A stretch of DNA of 64,000 nt, from positions 60,598 to 124,597 of the IMG/VR virus record IMGVR_UViG_3300033233_000009; one strand, written 5' to 3'. A model generated the notes under the pieces. The model was not told where the DNA came from. It ran no database searches and worked only from the letters and a program-made list of their open reading frames with translations. Source of the DNA: a virus. The translations under genes were made by a program, and so were the position numbers. Shown piece after piece: positions 1 to 7,642 of this stretch (the stretch's first letter is position 1; every line of letters begins with the position of its first letter).

Positions 1-2
1 AG

Positions 3-158
3 GTGGGGGCGGATCGGATCTGGCTGAACCCGCGGGACCAGAGCACGGTCGTGGTGGCGGGCAGCGTCACTACCGAGGACTGGATCCGGTGCCCCGGGCT
101 CGGCTGCACATGGGTGTTCAAGATCGACGACTCGGTGGTTCACACCCGGGGGCCCTGA
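3..158 (+). CDS. C-terminal part of an unidentified protein (cut by window edge)
   Basis: An open frame enters from the left edge and stops at TGA 156-158, sharing TGATG with the next start. The visible 51 residues contain CPGLGC, so a small zinc-binding or disulfide site is possible. The tail resembles small phage proteins with a CxxxxC pair. The start and the rest of the protein lie outside the window, so no function is assigned. Confidence 0.6.
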   Translation: MGADRIWLNPRDQSTVVVAGSVTTEDWIRCPGLGCTWVFKIDDSVVHTRGP

Positions 159-538
159 TGGCGGGCATCTTCGACCACGAGACCGAGCAGGCCACCGACG
201 CGGCCGCGCAGGAAGCTGACAGCCAATCGGCGGACCTGATCCAGCAGGCGGTGCAGACGATGCAGGCCGTGCAGGCGAGCCTGCCGCGCGATCAGGGCAT
301 GGGCGTGTTCGCGTACGGCGCCCCGAGTGCGCCGGGCTGGCCGGCTGCGCCCCAGCCGTTCGTGCCGGCCACCCCCGTGCAGCCGATCCCAGTCCCATCG
401 CTCTGGATGGACCCGCCGCCGCCGCACGCCGATGCGGAGTTCGCGGCGCTGGGCAAGATCCTGGACGCCCTGGCTGGCCTTCCGCCCGAGGCGCAGAAGC
501 GGCTCGTGCGCTACCTCGCGTCGAGGTACGAGCCGTGA
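158..538 (+). CDS. Unknown 126-aa protein with Pro/Ala-rich centre
   Basis: The ATG at 158 overlaps the upstream stop (TGATG). The first 50 residues are acidic and Gln-rich and look helical. Residues about 65-105 are a proline-rich linker, and the C-terminus (LPPEAQKRLVRYLASRYEP) is a short amphipathic helix. This layout resembles small phage proteins that carry a helix-forming interaction tip, but I recognise no family. Confidence 0.6.
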   Translation: MAGIFDHETEQATDAAAQEADSQSADLIQQAVQTMQAVQASLPRDQGMGVFAYGAPSAPGWPAAPQPFVPATPVQPIPVPSLWMDPPPPHADAEFAALGKILDALAGLPPEAQKRLVRYLASRYEP

Positions 539-662
539 CGGCTTGTGCTACCTTGCTCTGCAAGGCGTGGCGGCTCAATGGGTCCCCCCCCTCCTGTTGC
601 CTGTCGCGCCCAGCCTGTCCGTCGGGGAACCCCTGGCGGGCAGGCGCTTTGGGGGGAAGACG

Positions 663-905
663 GTGAGCGCGCGGGAGCCGCCTGCGTGGCTGGAGGCGCT
701 GGACACCGTGTTCTTCGGCATCGACTGGGCGGTGCTACTCGCGACGGTGGCCTTCGTGGTGCACGCGCTCGGCTGGAAGTCGCTGCCGGTCGTGTTCCTG
801 CCGCTGTTCTGCGCGTACTCGGTGGGCAAGCGGCTTGCGACCGACAAGTGGATGCGGGCGATGGACGCGAAGGTCGCCGAGCTGAAGAAGCGGGAGGAGC
901 GGTGA
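663..905 (+). CDS. Small membrane protein, 80 aa
   Basis: GTG start at 663, with a purine-rich GGGGGGAAGA sequence just upstream. Residues about 20-55 are hydrophobic (AVLLATVAFVVHAL, then LPVVFLPLFCAYSVG), giving one or two membrane segments, followed by a basic cytoplasmic tail ending KKREER. Its stop overlaps the next start. It is one of many tiny membrane proteins in this phage; function unknown. Confidence 0.6.
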   Translation: MSAREPPAWLEALDTVFFGIDWAVLLATVAFVVHALGWKSLPVVFLPLFCAYSVGKRLATDKWMRAMDAKVAELKKREER

Positions 906-1141
906 TTGCGCGCAAGCGCAAGAAGGCGCCGCGAGCGCGCCTCGTGGTGAAGACGCCGGTGCGGTTCCGGGTGCACGCGATCATCAGCGAGAAGGTCGAG
1001 CAGGGTGTGCGCTACGGGTACAGCCGCGCGCACAAGCACACGAACACGCCGAACGCGGAGGCGTTCACCGAAGCCATCGAGCAGGCCGTCATGGACGCGC
1101 TGTCGGAGGTGATCGACTTCGAGCCGGAGTTCGACGAGTGA
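902..1141 (+). CDS. Small basic protein, 79 aa
   Basis: GTG start at 902 overlaps the previous stop (GTGA). The N-terminus is strongly basic (ARKRKKAPRARLVVK), the middle has HAIISEKVEQGVRYGYSRAHKHT, and the end is acidic (DFEPEFDE). A basic-to-acidic polarity of this kind is common in small phage regulatory or packaging-associated proteins, but no family is recognised. Confidence 0.6.
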   Translation: MIARKRKKAPRARLVVKTPVRFRVHAIISEKVEQGVRYGYSRAHKHTNTPNAEAFTEAIEQAVMDALSEVIDFEPEFDE

Positions 1142-1162
1142 AGACATCCGCGCGGCAGGCCC

Positions 1163-1191
1163 TTGCGTGCCCACCGAGCAGGTGTTATAGC
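1163..1191 (+). promoter_or_regulatory. Promoter for the XRE regulator gene, leaderless type
   Basis: TTGCGT (1163-1168), a 17-bp spacer and TATAGC (1186-1191) form a sigma-70-like promoter. The ATG at 1201 is 15 bp from the start of the -10, so the transcript should begin within a few bases of the start codon, as is known for lambda cI expressed from PRM. Confidence 0.65.
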
Positions 1192-1200
1192 GTCTGTACG

Positions 1201-1407
1201 ATGAAACAACGGTGGACGGCCGCGCGCGTACAGGCGGCCCGGAAGCGCCTGGCGCTGACGCAGGAGCAGTTTGCAGGGCTGCTCGGGGTCACGTTCGCGA
1301 CGGTCAATCGCTGGGAAGCCGGCCACTCCTCGCCGAGGGGGCTGTCCGTGCGGGCGCTGGATGCGCTGGCGATGCCGGGCGACGCCGGCAGCGGGAAGGG
1401 GCGGTAG
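1201..1407 (+). CDS. XRE-family helix-turn-helix regulator, 68 aa
   Basis: The protein is almost only an HTH domain. Residues about 8-45 read RVQAARKRLALTQEQFAGLLGVT then ATVNRWEAGHSSP, the usual XRE pattern in which QEQFAGLLGV is helix 2 and ATVNRWEAG covers the recognition helix. Proteins of this size bind DNA as dimers. A leaderless promoter just upstream suggests independent, possibly autoregulated expression. It is a candidate repressor for the repeated operators of this phage, but nothing visible proves that link. Confidence 0.8.
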   Translation: MKQRWTAARVQAARKRLALTQEQFAGLLGVTFATVNRWEAGHSSPRGLSVRALDALAMPGDAGSGKGR

Positions 1408-1458
1408 GGGCAGTGCGGGCGACCCACGAGGCCGTGCAAGGGGCGCCGCCGAACTGAC

Positions 1459-1845
1459 ATGACGGACTTCGGAGGCATGGGCGGCGTGCAGGGCGGCCGA
1501 CCGCGGAACCCGGACGACCCGTTCGAGGCGGCGGTGGAGCGGGCGCTCGGCGAGCGGCTGCGCAAGGAACATGTCGGAGTGCCGCGCCTCGGCTGGTACG
1601 AGGGCAGGGCCATCGGCAATCGCCTGTGGGGCTCGCTCGCGAACGTGGACTGGACGCACGAGAACGGCGACACGGCGAGCTACTCGTTGCGGGCGGCCGG
1701 CGACCTGATCGCGGCCATCGTCGGCGAGGGCGACTACATGACCTACTACTGCTCCGCGGAGCACGGCGTCATCGACGAGGAGATCGCCGATGCGATGGCG
1801 CGCGAGGGCTGGACGGCGAGCGTGATGGAGGCGGAGGGAACATGA
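1459..1845 (+). CDS. Unknown 128-aa protein
   Basis: ATG start at 1459; the stop overlaps the next gene (ATGA). The protein is mixed alpha/beta with a Gly-rich N-terminus, a Trp/Tyr-rich middle (RLWGSLANVDWTHENGD) and an acidic end. No motif or family is recognised. Codon use and position suit the small-gene operon that leads into cas12. Confidence 0.6.
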   Translation: MTDFGGMGGVQGGRPRNPDDPFEAAVERALGERLRKEHVGVPRLGWYEGRAIGNRLWGSLANVDWTHENGDTASYSLRAAGDLIAAIVGEGDYMTYYCSAEHGVIDEEIADAMAREGWTASVMEAEGT

Positions 1846-2123
1846 GCGTCACGACGATCACTGGGCTGTTGCTCGCTGCCGCGTGGGGTTGGTTGGGCTA
1901 CCGCCACGGGCGACGGAGCGGCATCCGGGCCGAGCGGCTGCGCGTGCTCTACGGCATGGACGTCGCCTTGAACCTCCTGTCGAGCCCGGCGCTCCACTAC
2001 CTGAACGGCTGGATTCGCGGGGACATCGACGAGGACTATCTCCGCGCCGGGGTCCGCGACTACGCGAAGCGGAAGCAGGAGAAGCACGAGGCGGAGCGCA
2101 AGCAGTGGAGGGGGCCACTATGA
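1842..2123 (+). CDS. Small N-terminally anchored membrane protein, 93 aa
   Basis: ATG at 1842 overlaps the previous stop. One hydrophobic helix (TTITGLLLAAAWGWLGYRHG, residues 4-23) is followed by a basic cytoplasmic helix rich in Lys, Arg and Glu. The layout matches another small protein at 6749-7018 (helix, YRYG, then RR-rich helix), so the two may be distant paralogs. Function unknown. Confidence 0.6.
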   Translation: MSVTTITGLLLAAAWGWLGYRHGRRSGIRAERLRVLYGMDVALNLLSSPALHYLNGWIRGDIDEDYLRAGVRDYAKRKQEKHEAERKQWRGPL

Positions 2124-2515
2124 GCCCGACTGCTGCCGCTGAGGCCGCGGAGCTACGCGCCGCCGAGCTAGCGCTCGGGAACCTGCCCGAGCGAGCGCTC
2201 ACGCTGCTGTACCGCTCGCTCGTGCAGAACCGCCACCTGAGCCCGCTGGAGCACCCGGCCCGGCCGATGACCGAGTGGGAGCTGGACGCCTTCCGTCAGG
2301 TCGAGGCGGAGTTCTTCACGCCGGACGGCACGCGCACGCTGCGCGTTGCCCCGGCCTTCGTGGACGCGGTGAACGCCGGGAACGTCCCTGTGCGACTGAC
2401 GGGCACGCCTCGGGATGTCTACTACTGCGGAAATTACAACGGCTGGGTCCAGCTACGGAAGCTGATCCCCGGCGAAGCGGTGTACGTGGACACGGAAAGA
2501 AAGGATCGAACATGA
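2120..2515 (+). CDS. ThyX C-terminal fragment, translationally coupled to cas12
   Basis: This 131-aa reading frame matches only the C-terminal half of the full thymidylate synthase at 7920-9167. SPLEHPARPMT (from residue 41) corresponds to SPLEHVARPMT there, and GNYNGWVQLRKLIPGEA (from residue 104) corresponds to GNYDGWVQHRKLVPGEA. The N-terminal HR-x2-S-x-N flavin/nucleotide motif is absent, so it cannot be a complete enzyme. Its stop overlaps the cas12 start (ATGA), so the two are translated together. It may be a relic of a duplication or recombination event, or a small protein kept for another role. Confidence 0.75.
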   Translation: MSPTAAAEAAELRAAELALGNLPERALTLLYRSLVQNRHLSPLEHPARPMTEWELDAFRQVEAEFFTPDGTRTLRVAPAFVDAVNAGNVPVRLTGTPRDVYYCGNYNGWVQLRKLIPGEAVYVDTERKDRT

Positions 2516-4629
2516 AACGTCGAACGTCCCAAGCATTGGTCGGTATCTGGACTGGATTCGCACGGCCGCCCGTGGAGGGGGCCGCTCTGGTGCGGCGAGA
2601 GCTGGAGAAGGCGCACGACTACTACAACCAGATCGTGCAGTTGGAGCTGGACAGGCGGACCCTGTACCGCGCTGCGCGCGGGACGGTCGGGGAGACCCTC
2701 ACCGCCCTCCAGGCGGAGATGGACGCGCTGAACGAGAAGATCACGGCGGAGGTCGGCGGCCTGCGCGCAGTGCGCCAGGCGGCGCGGACGCGCGTCGAGG
2801 ATCCCGCGGCGAGTGCCAGGATCAAGGCGGTGAAGGAGGAGCGGCGGGCGCTCGCCGAGCGGCTCAAGGCGGCGCGCGCGGAGGCCGAGAAGGTCTACGG
2901 GCCGGGCAACGAGGAGCTGAGCCAGCGGAGCGCCCGTCTGGCGGAGGGGAACACGGCGTCGCGCATCCGGGAGAAGACGAACCGCGCGGCGCTGGAGGAA
3001 ATGCTCACGGAGCCGGAGTGGGCTGACGAGTGGAAGATGGTCGCGCGGATCAATCACGACGCGAACGAGGTGAAGAAGCAGATCCGGGCCGCCTGTGGCC
3101 TCACCCCCGGCACGTACCTGCTGGTCGAGAAAGCGGTCGAGGCTGCGTTCGCGCCGCCGCCGAAGGGGCGGCCGCCGCGGCCCGACCCGCGCCCGAAGGA
3201 GCGGTTCATCGGCGAGGGGCGCCTCGGTGTGCAGGTGCACCGGCTGCCGGTGGCAGACCTGCTGGCGGGTCGCAACGGGCAGATCGCCCTGCGCATGAGC
3301 GACCGGCTCCCGAACGGAGCGAAGGCGGCGCAGCGGTACGGCACGCTGCGCATGCGGGTCACCACCGACGGTCAGTACGCCGAGTTCCCGGTGAAGCTCC
3401 ACCGGCCACTGCCGCAGGACGGGTTCATCACGCAAATCTGGATCCGCGCAGAGCGGCAAGGACCGCGGACGCTGTATTCGCTCCAGTGCGTCGTGGAGTC
3501 GCCGCAGTGGGCGAAGCCTGGCCCGGTCGAGGGTGCCGGGACGATTGCCATTGACACCGGCTGGCGCGTCATGGATGGCGGCATCCGGGTGGCCTACTGG
3601 ATGGACGACCACGGGCGGCACGGGCAGCTCCTCGTCCCGGAGGGGGTGCGGAAGGCGATCGACTACGCCGACGTGCTGCGCGGCCGGGCGGACGATCACT
3701 TCAACGCCGCGTGCGCGGAGTTGCGCGCGTGGATGGTCGCCAACCCGGGGCACGTCCCGGCCTGGATGCAAGCCGCGACGGCGACGATGCCGTACTGGCG
3801 CGCGCACGGGAATCTCATCCGGGTGGCCCGGCGGCTGGGGGCCGACCACGGCCTGTGGAAGCAGTGGCGCATCGACCGGAAGGCGGCGGGGCTCGACCTG
3901 TTCGGCACGTTCGCGGAGGTGAGCGCGTGGCTCCAGCAGAGGCATGCCGCGACGACGGCCCCCGTCCACCCGCTCATGCAGATCGCCGTCTACCTGGAGT
4001 GGTGGCGGCGGAAGGACGCGCACCTCTACGACTGGGAGATCCGCGAGCGGCGCTACGCCGAGAACGCGCGGACCGAGATGTTCCGCAAGGTCTGCCAGGT
4101 CGCCCGGCAGTACGAGCACGTGCTGGTCGAGAAGATCGACCTGCCGAAGTTCGCCAAGAACGCCTCGGCCGAGGAGAAGGTGAACCGGGACTGGCTGCAC
4201 CGGGTGGCGCGCATCGCATCGCCCGGCGACCTCGCCGCACGGCTCATGGAGACGTGCAAGGGGCAGGCGGAGAAGATGGCGCCGCACAACAACACGCGCA
4301 CGTGCCACAAGTGCGGTCACGTGAACAATGCGTGGGAGCGGCAGGCGGATAGGGTCCAGACCTGCGCGGGGTGTGCGGCGAGCTGGGACCAGGACGAGAA
4401 CGCTTGCCGGGTGATGCTGGCGCTGTGGCACGGGCATGCGCCCGGTGGCGAGCGCGAGCGGTCGGGTGATGCACCGACCACGGCACCCGCTCGCAGCGCG
4501 GAAAACAAGCCCGCTCGCAGCGGGGAAGTGGCAGATCGGCAGCCCACGGGGTCTTCCGATCTGGGGCGCCCGAGGGACCGCTCGCAAGGCGGTCGCCAAG
4601 GGCCCGAAAGGATAGCAGGGCCCGGATGA
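2512..4629 (+). CDS. cas12: Compact Cas12 effector, Cas12m (C2c4, V-M)-like, 705 aa
   Basis: RNA-guided effector of a class 2 type V system. ATG at 2512 has AAAGGAT upstream and overlaps the ThyX fragment stop. The N-terminus (RPPVEGAALVRRELEKAH) recalls Cas12m/C2c4; residues 45-195 are a long helical, coiled-coil-like lobe. RuvC-I is IAIDTGWR with D348, RuvC-II is VLVEKID with E540, and RuvC-III is WDQDENAC with D628, so an acidic triad appears intact. Between II and III a zinc ribbon uses C598, C601, C618 and C621, as in TnpB and Cas12f. Residues 641-705 are a low-complexity Arg/Gly/Pro tail read from DNA that must also hold the array leader. Cas12m proteins are known mostly as DNA binders that silence rather than cut. 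The subtype is my recollection, not a search; a TnpB is unlikely because of the array and size. Confidence 0.88.
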   Translation: MKRRTSQALVGIWTGFARPPVEGAALVRRELEKAHDYYNQIVQLELDRRTLYRAARGTVGETLTALQAEMDALNEKITAEVGGLRAVRQAARTRVEDPAASARIKAVKEERRALAERLKAARAEAEKVYGPGNEELSQRSARLAEGNTASRIREKTNRAALEEMLTEPEWADEWKMVARINHDANEVKKQIRAACGLTPGTYLLVEKAVEAAFAPPPKGRPPRPDPRPKERFIGEGRLGVQVHRLPVADLLAGRNGQIALRMSDRLPNGAKAAQRYGTLRMRVTTDGQYAEFPVKLHRPLPQDGFITQIWIRAERQGPRTLYSLQCVVESPQWAKPGPVEGAGTIAIDTGWRVMDGGIRVAYWMDDHGRHGQLLVPEGVRKAIDYADVLRGRADDHFNAACAELRAWMVANPGHVPAWMQAATATMPYWRAHGNLIRVARRLGADHGLWKQWRIDRKAAGLDLFGTFAEVSAWLQQRHAATTAPVHPLMQIAVYLEWWRRKDAHLYDWEIRERRYAENARTEMFRKVCQVARQYEHVLVEKIDLPKFAKNASAEEKVNRDWLHRVARIASPGDLAARLMETCKGQAEKMAPHNNTRTCHKCGHVNNAWERQADRVQTCAGCAASWDQDENACRVMLALWHGHAPGGERERSGDAPTTAPARSAENKPARSGEVADRQPTGSSDLGRPRDRSQGGRQGPERIAGPG
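4592..4601 (+). repeat. Truncated repeat head upstream of the array
   Basis: GTCGCCAAGG, identical to the first 10 bases of the CRISPR repeat, lies inside the 3' end of cas12, 41 bp before the first full repeat. It could be a decayed leader-end repeat or part of the leader. The bases after it do not follow the repeat. Confidence 0.45.
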
Positions 4630-4632
4630 CGG

Positions 4633-6289
4633 GTCGCCAAGGCAGCGCGGGGCCTTCGACGCCGCGACCCGCGCGTCCGTCCATGCGTAGTGCGCGCCGC
4701 TGGGTCGCCAAGGCAGCGCGGGGCCTTCGACGCCGCGACCCGCTGCCGCTCGCCGGGGCCGGCTCGGAGGAGCTGCCGTCGCCAAGGCAGCGCGGGGCCT
4801 TCGACGCCGCGACGCGCGATCGACGTCCTTCCGCGCGGCCTCCACCTTGTCGCCAAGGCAGCGCGGGGCCTTCGACGCCGCGACTGTGCGCCCGTTAGTC
4901 TACTCCATGCGCCTCCGGCGGTCGCCAAGGCAGCGCGGGGCCTTCGACGCCGCGACTGGCGGCCCGCCTCCCTCCGGTGCGGTGCGCTCCGGGTCGCCAA
5001 GGCAGCGCGGGGCCTTCGACGCCGCGACAACGAGGCGCCGCCCGACGGCATCGACGACATCGCGGAGGAGGTCGCCAAGGCAGCGCGGGGCCTTCGACGC
5101 CGCGACTGGGGCAGGGAGCCGGATCGGGTGTATGCTTGGGCTTGGGTCGCCAAGGCAGCGCGGGGCCTTCGACGCCGCGACTGCTCTCTCTCTCTCCTTC
5201 TCTATTTTTCTCCTCTCTCTGTCGCCAAGGCAGCGCGGGGCCTTCGACGCCGCGACGCGTGCTCCGTGTCGGGGGACGGCTCCTCCGTTGCGTCAAGTCG
5301 CCAAGGCAGCGCGGGGCCTTCGACGCCGCGACGACAGGCGCTTCGGGAGCACATGATTCGCGAGCTGGGTCGCCAAGGCAGCGCGGGGCCTTCGACGCCG
5401 CGACAAGCCGGTTTGGTCCTCCCGGCTGGCGGCCCTGCTCGGGTCGCCAAGGCAGCGCGGGGCCTTCGACGCCGCGACCTTTCCTGTTGGTGCGACGGGC
5501 ACGGAGACCCGTCCAGTCGCCAAGGCAGCGCGGGGCCTTCGACGCCGCGACCTCCCGTGGACAGCCCCGTGTGCTTGGCAACTTCGAGGTCGCCAAGGCA
5601 GCGCGGGGCCTTCGACGCCGCGACTAGTCGCTCGGCTGCAGCAGCAAGTCGGAGAGGACGACGGTCGCCAAGGCAGCGCGGGGCCTTCGACGCCGCGACC
5701 TCGCAACATGCAGAGGGTCAGGGGACGCCCCTCGCCGAGGGTCGCCAAGGCAGCGCGGGGCCTTCGACGCCGCGACTATCCGCTCCGCCCGATCAGACGC
5801 TGCGCCCGTCGGAGTCGCCAAGGCAGCGCGGGGCCTTCGACGCCGCGACGAGATCCTCGGCGAGCAAGACCCGGTGGCCCCTCACCAGTCGCCAAGGCAG
5901 CGCGGGGCCTTCGACGCCGCGACCATCCCGCCCTGGAGTGAGTCCGACCTGCGCCACAAGGTCGCCAAGGCAGCGCGGGGCCTTCGACGCCGCGACGAGC
6001 ACGCCGTCGGTGAAGAGGCGGATTTCTACTTCGTCGCCAAGGCAGCGCGGGGCCTTCGACGCCGCGACCGAGGGTCCGAGTGGAGCTGGGGTCGCTGATG
6101 CCGGAGTCGCCAAGGCAGCGCGGGGCCTTCGACGCCGCGACCGGGGCTGGATACTGTGACAATCGCCCGGGCAGCAATGCATGTCGCCAAGGCAGCGCGG
6201 GGCCTTCGACGCCGCGACCCGTGCTTGCCGACGAGGATGCGGCGCGCGTCGGAGTCGCCAAGGCAGCGCGGGGCCTTCGACGCCGCGAC
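4633..6289 (+). CRISPR. CRISPR array: 23 identical 36-bp repeats, 22 spacers
   Basis: The repeat begins GTCGCCAAGG, contains CAGCGCGGGGCCTTC and ends GACGCCGCGAC. All 23 copies appear identical. The ends are inverted (GTCGC and GCGAC), and GCGG/CCGC near the 3' end can form the usual type V stem. Spacers are 35-42 bp, all different from one another. The array starts 4 bp after the cas12 stop and is read in the same direction, so no separate noncoding leader exists on that side; transcription probably comes through cas12 or from a promoter within its 3' end. No cas1 or cas2 is in the window, so spacer acquisition is absent or supplied in trans. Open frames across the array are artefacts of stop-free GC-rich repeats. 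Confidence 0.97.
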
Positions 6290-6313
6290 TGGTAAGCGCT
6301 GGCGGGGGGCGCC

Positions 6314-6342
6314 TTGACGCCGGTGCTGCCACCGGCTAAGGT
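6314..6342 (+). promoter_or_regulatory. Promoter with a dyad in its spacer, directly after the array
   Basis: TTGACG (6314-6319), 17-bp spacer, TAAGGT (6337-6342), then 6 bp to ATG 6349, so leaderless. The spacer is a perfect dyad CCGGTG-CTGC-CACCGG, a natural repressor site. A near-exact copy of this promoter lies on the minus strand at 45743-45771 in front of degenerate CRISPR repeats. Confidence 0.75.
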
Positions 6343-6348
6343 GCCGCC

Positions 6349-6558
6349 ATGTACCGTGACTTCGGGGAGAACATCCAATTCCCGCGTGGCGTCGCCGCAG
6401 AGGTCGAGAACCGGGCCGACGACGCGATCGTGCGCCTGTGCTTCACGACCCTGGAGCAAGGGGAGGCATGCGTGCAGACGCTGCGTGAGGCCGCCGACCG
6501 GATGGAGAAGGAGCTGACGCTGTGGCGGAAGGCCCAGAGCGAGGGGAAGTGGCTGTGA
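6349..6558 (+). CDS. Small helical protein, 69 aa
   Basis: First gene after the array, with its ATG 6 bp beyond the -10 of its own promoter. The second half (LEQGEACVQTLREAADRMEKELTLW, split by charge heptads) should form a coiled coil. No family is recognised. Its stop overlaps the next gene start (GTGA), so it heads an operon of small membrane proteins. Confidence 0.6.
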   Translation: MYRDFGENIQFPRGVAAEVENRADDAIVRLCFTTLEQGEACVQTLREAADRMEKELTLWRKAQSEGKWL

Positions 6559-6752
6559 AGCTCGTCGAACGCTGGCCACTCACGATCCTTTACCTGCTGC
6601 TCCTCGGAGTGACGGCGGTTCTCGGAAGCGTCTTCGCGGCGATACTGTGGAAGCTGGGCCCGTGGTGGACCGGAGGGGGCCTGGTCGTCTCGATGTTCTG
6701 TGCGTTCGTGGAGATCGACCGACGGGCGCAGCGGCGAGGAGGACGGCGATGA
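6555..6752 (+). CDS. Small membrane protein with two helices, 65 aa
   Basis: GTG at 6555 overlaps the previous stop. Hydrophobic segments LTILYLLLLGVTAVLGSVFA and GGGLVVSMFCAFVEI flank KLGPWWT, giving a two-helix hairpin with a basic C-terminus (RRAQRRGGRR). The size and layout resemble holin-like or superinfection-exclusion proteins, but neither role can be shown. Confidence 0.6.
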   Translation: MKLVERWPLTILYLLLLGVTAVLGSVFAAILWKLGPWWTGGGLVVSMFCAFVEIDRRAQRRGGRR

Positions 6753-7018
6753 CTGAGGTTACTCTCCTCTGGAGCTTGGCATGCATCTTCACGGGGCTCG
6801 CATGGTACCGGTACGGGCTTCGTAAAGGCCGCCGAGAGGTCCGCGATGCCGCGCTGACGGCCATCGTCTCCGCGCTGCACGAGGTGCGGACGAGAGAGGC
6901 AGTCGCGACGGTCGGCAGCCTCTACCGGGTCGTCGATGGCGAGTGGACCGACGAGCAGATGCGGGATCAGATACGGGCGATACAGTCGGAAACACGGGAG
7001 ATCGGGAGGCAGCGATGA
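6749..7018 (+). CDS. Small N-anchored membrane protein, 89 aa
   Basis: ATG at 6749 overlaps the previous stop. One N-terminal membrane helix (LLWSLACIFTGLAWYRYGL) precedes a charged helical domain. Layout similar to the protein at 1842-2123. The stop overlaps the following start. Function unknown. Confidence 0.6.
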   Translation: MTEVTLLWSLACIFTGLAWYRYGLRKGRREVRDAALTAIVSALHEVRTREAVATVGSLYRVVDGEWTDEQMRDQIRAIQSETREIGRQR

Positions 7019-7320
7019 GGGGCTTGGCGTTAGGTCTGTTCAGCGTGCTCGGGGTCGTGATCATCGGGTCCATGGTCGTTGGAGTCCACGAACTGCTCGA
7101 CCGCCTTGCGCGCGACGCGGCCGGCTCCTGCTGGGTGGACCCGCGCCCCGAAGTGCGACTCGACTTCGACTTCTACACCGGCATCGACGGGCAGCTGTCG
7201 CGCTGCGGGTACTCGCGGGGCACGCTGGGTAGGGCGCAAGCCATCGCTGGAGATCCGCGTGAGGGCTTCGTCGATGTCGTCCGCTGCTACCCGCTCGCCA
7301 GGAAGGAGTGCCCGAAGTGA
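7015..7320 (+). CDS. Membrane-anchored small protein with three Cys, 101 aa
   Basis: ATG at 7015. A signal-anchor (LALGLFSVLGVVIIGSMVVG) is followed by an exposed domain with DPRPEVRLDFDFYTGIDGQL and Cys in SCWVD, SRCGYS and VVRCYP. The cysteines suggest an extracytoplasmic, disulfide-bonded domain. No family is recognised. Confidence 0.55.
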   Translation: MRGLALGLFSVLGVVIIGSMVVGVHELLDRLARDAAGSCWVDPRPEVRLDFDFYTGIDGQLSRCGYSRGTLGRAQAIAGDPREGFVDVVRCYPLARKECPK

Positions 7321-7565
7321 AGGTCGCGCTGAACATCGTGCTGTTCTCGGCATTCATCTTTCTCGGCTTCATGCTCGGGCGCGTCCACGAGATGAATGAC
7401 CACGCCGAGCGTGACGTGAAGGAGTGCTTCGCTTGCGGTCAGACGCAGGCGTGCGCATTCGGTCCCGGCATCGTTGGCGTGCAGTCGTGCGAGGTCGGCT
7501 ACAAGTGGGGCCGCTGCGAGCCGGACCCGCGGTTCAAGGTGCCGCGCGAAGGAGAGGTCAAGTGA
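7317..7565 (+). CDS. Membrane-anchored Cys-rich protein, 82 aa
   Basis: GTG at 7317 is preferred over GTG 7308 because AAGGAG then lies at proper spacing. After an N-terminal membrane helix (ALNIVLFSAFIFLGFMLG) comes a Cys-rich tail: CFACGQTQAC, then VQSCEVG and GRCEPD. The pattern suits a disulfide-stabilised outer domain; it recalls Cys-rich extracellular repeats of myxobacterial proteins, but this is only an impression. Confidence 0.55.
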   Translation: MKVALNIVLFSAFIFLGFMLGRVHEMNDHAERDVKECFACGQTQACAFGPGIVGVQSCEVGYKWGRCEPDPRFKVPREGEVK

Positions 7566-7642
7566 CCCAGACCGAAGAAGAAGCCACGCAGAAGTACGCG
7601 CGTGAACTGGACGTGCGAACCGTCGGGAGCATCCGGTACTGA
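7562..7642 (+). CDS. Possible 26-aa peptide
   Basis: GTG 7562 overlaps the previous stop (GTGA), and the stop overlaps the next ATG (TGATG), so it fits exactly into the chain of coupled genes. The product is VTQTEEEATQKY and a short remainder. Too short for functional inference. Confidence 0.4.
   Translation: MTQTEEEATQKYARELDVRTVGSIRY

Noticed and set aside
2434-4845. An 803-aa minus-strand ORF opposite cas12
   Set aside because: No motifs, Arg/Pro/Leu-rich, and runs into the CRISPR repeats; a shadow of the cas12 frame.
4690-6159. Long plus- and minus-strand ORFs through the CRISPR array (repeating KAARGLRRRD or SPRQRGAFDAAT)
   Set aside because: They are translations of the repeats; GC-rich repeats lack stops. 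The spacers vary in length and break any constant protein periodicity.
2512-6289. Search for cas1, cas2, cas4 or a tracrRNA anti-repeat near the array
   Set aside because: No neighbouring ORF shows adaptation motifs. The only other repeat-like stretches near the array are the 10-bp head at 4592; no anti-repeat of useful length was seen.
4633-6289. Self-targeting spacers against this window
   Set aside because: Reading the 22 spacers against the window by eye gave no convincing long match; a computed search is needed to exclude it.
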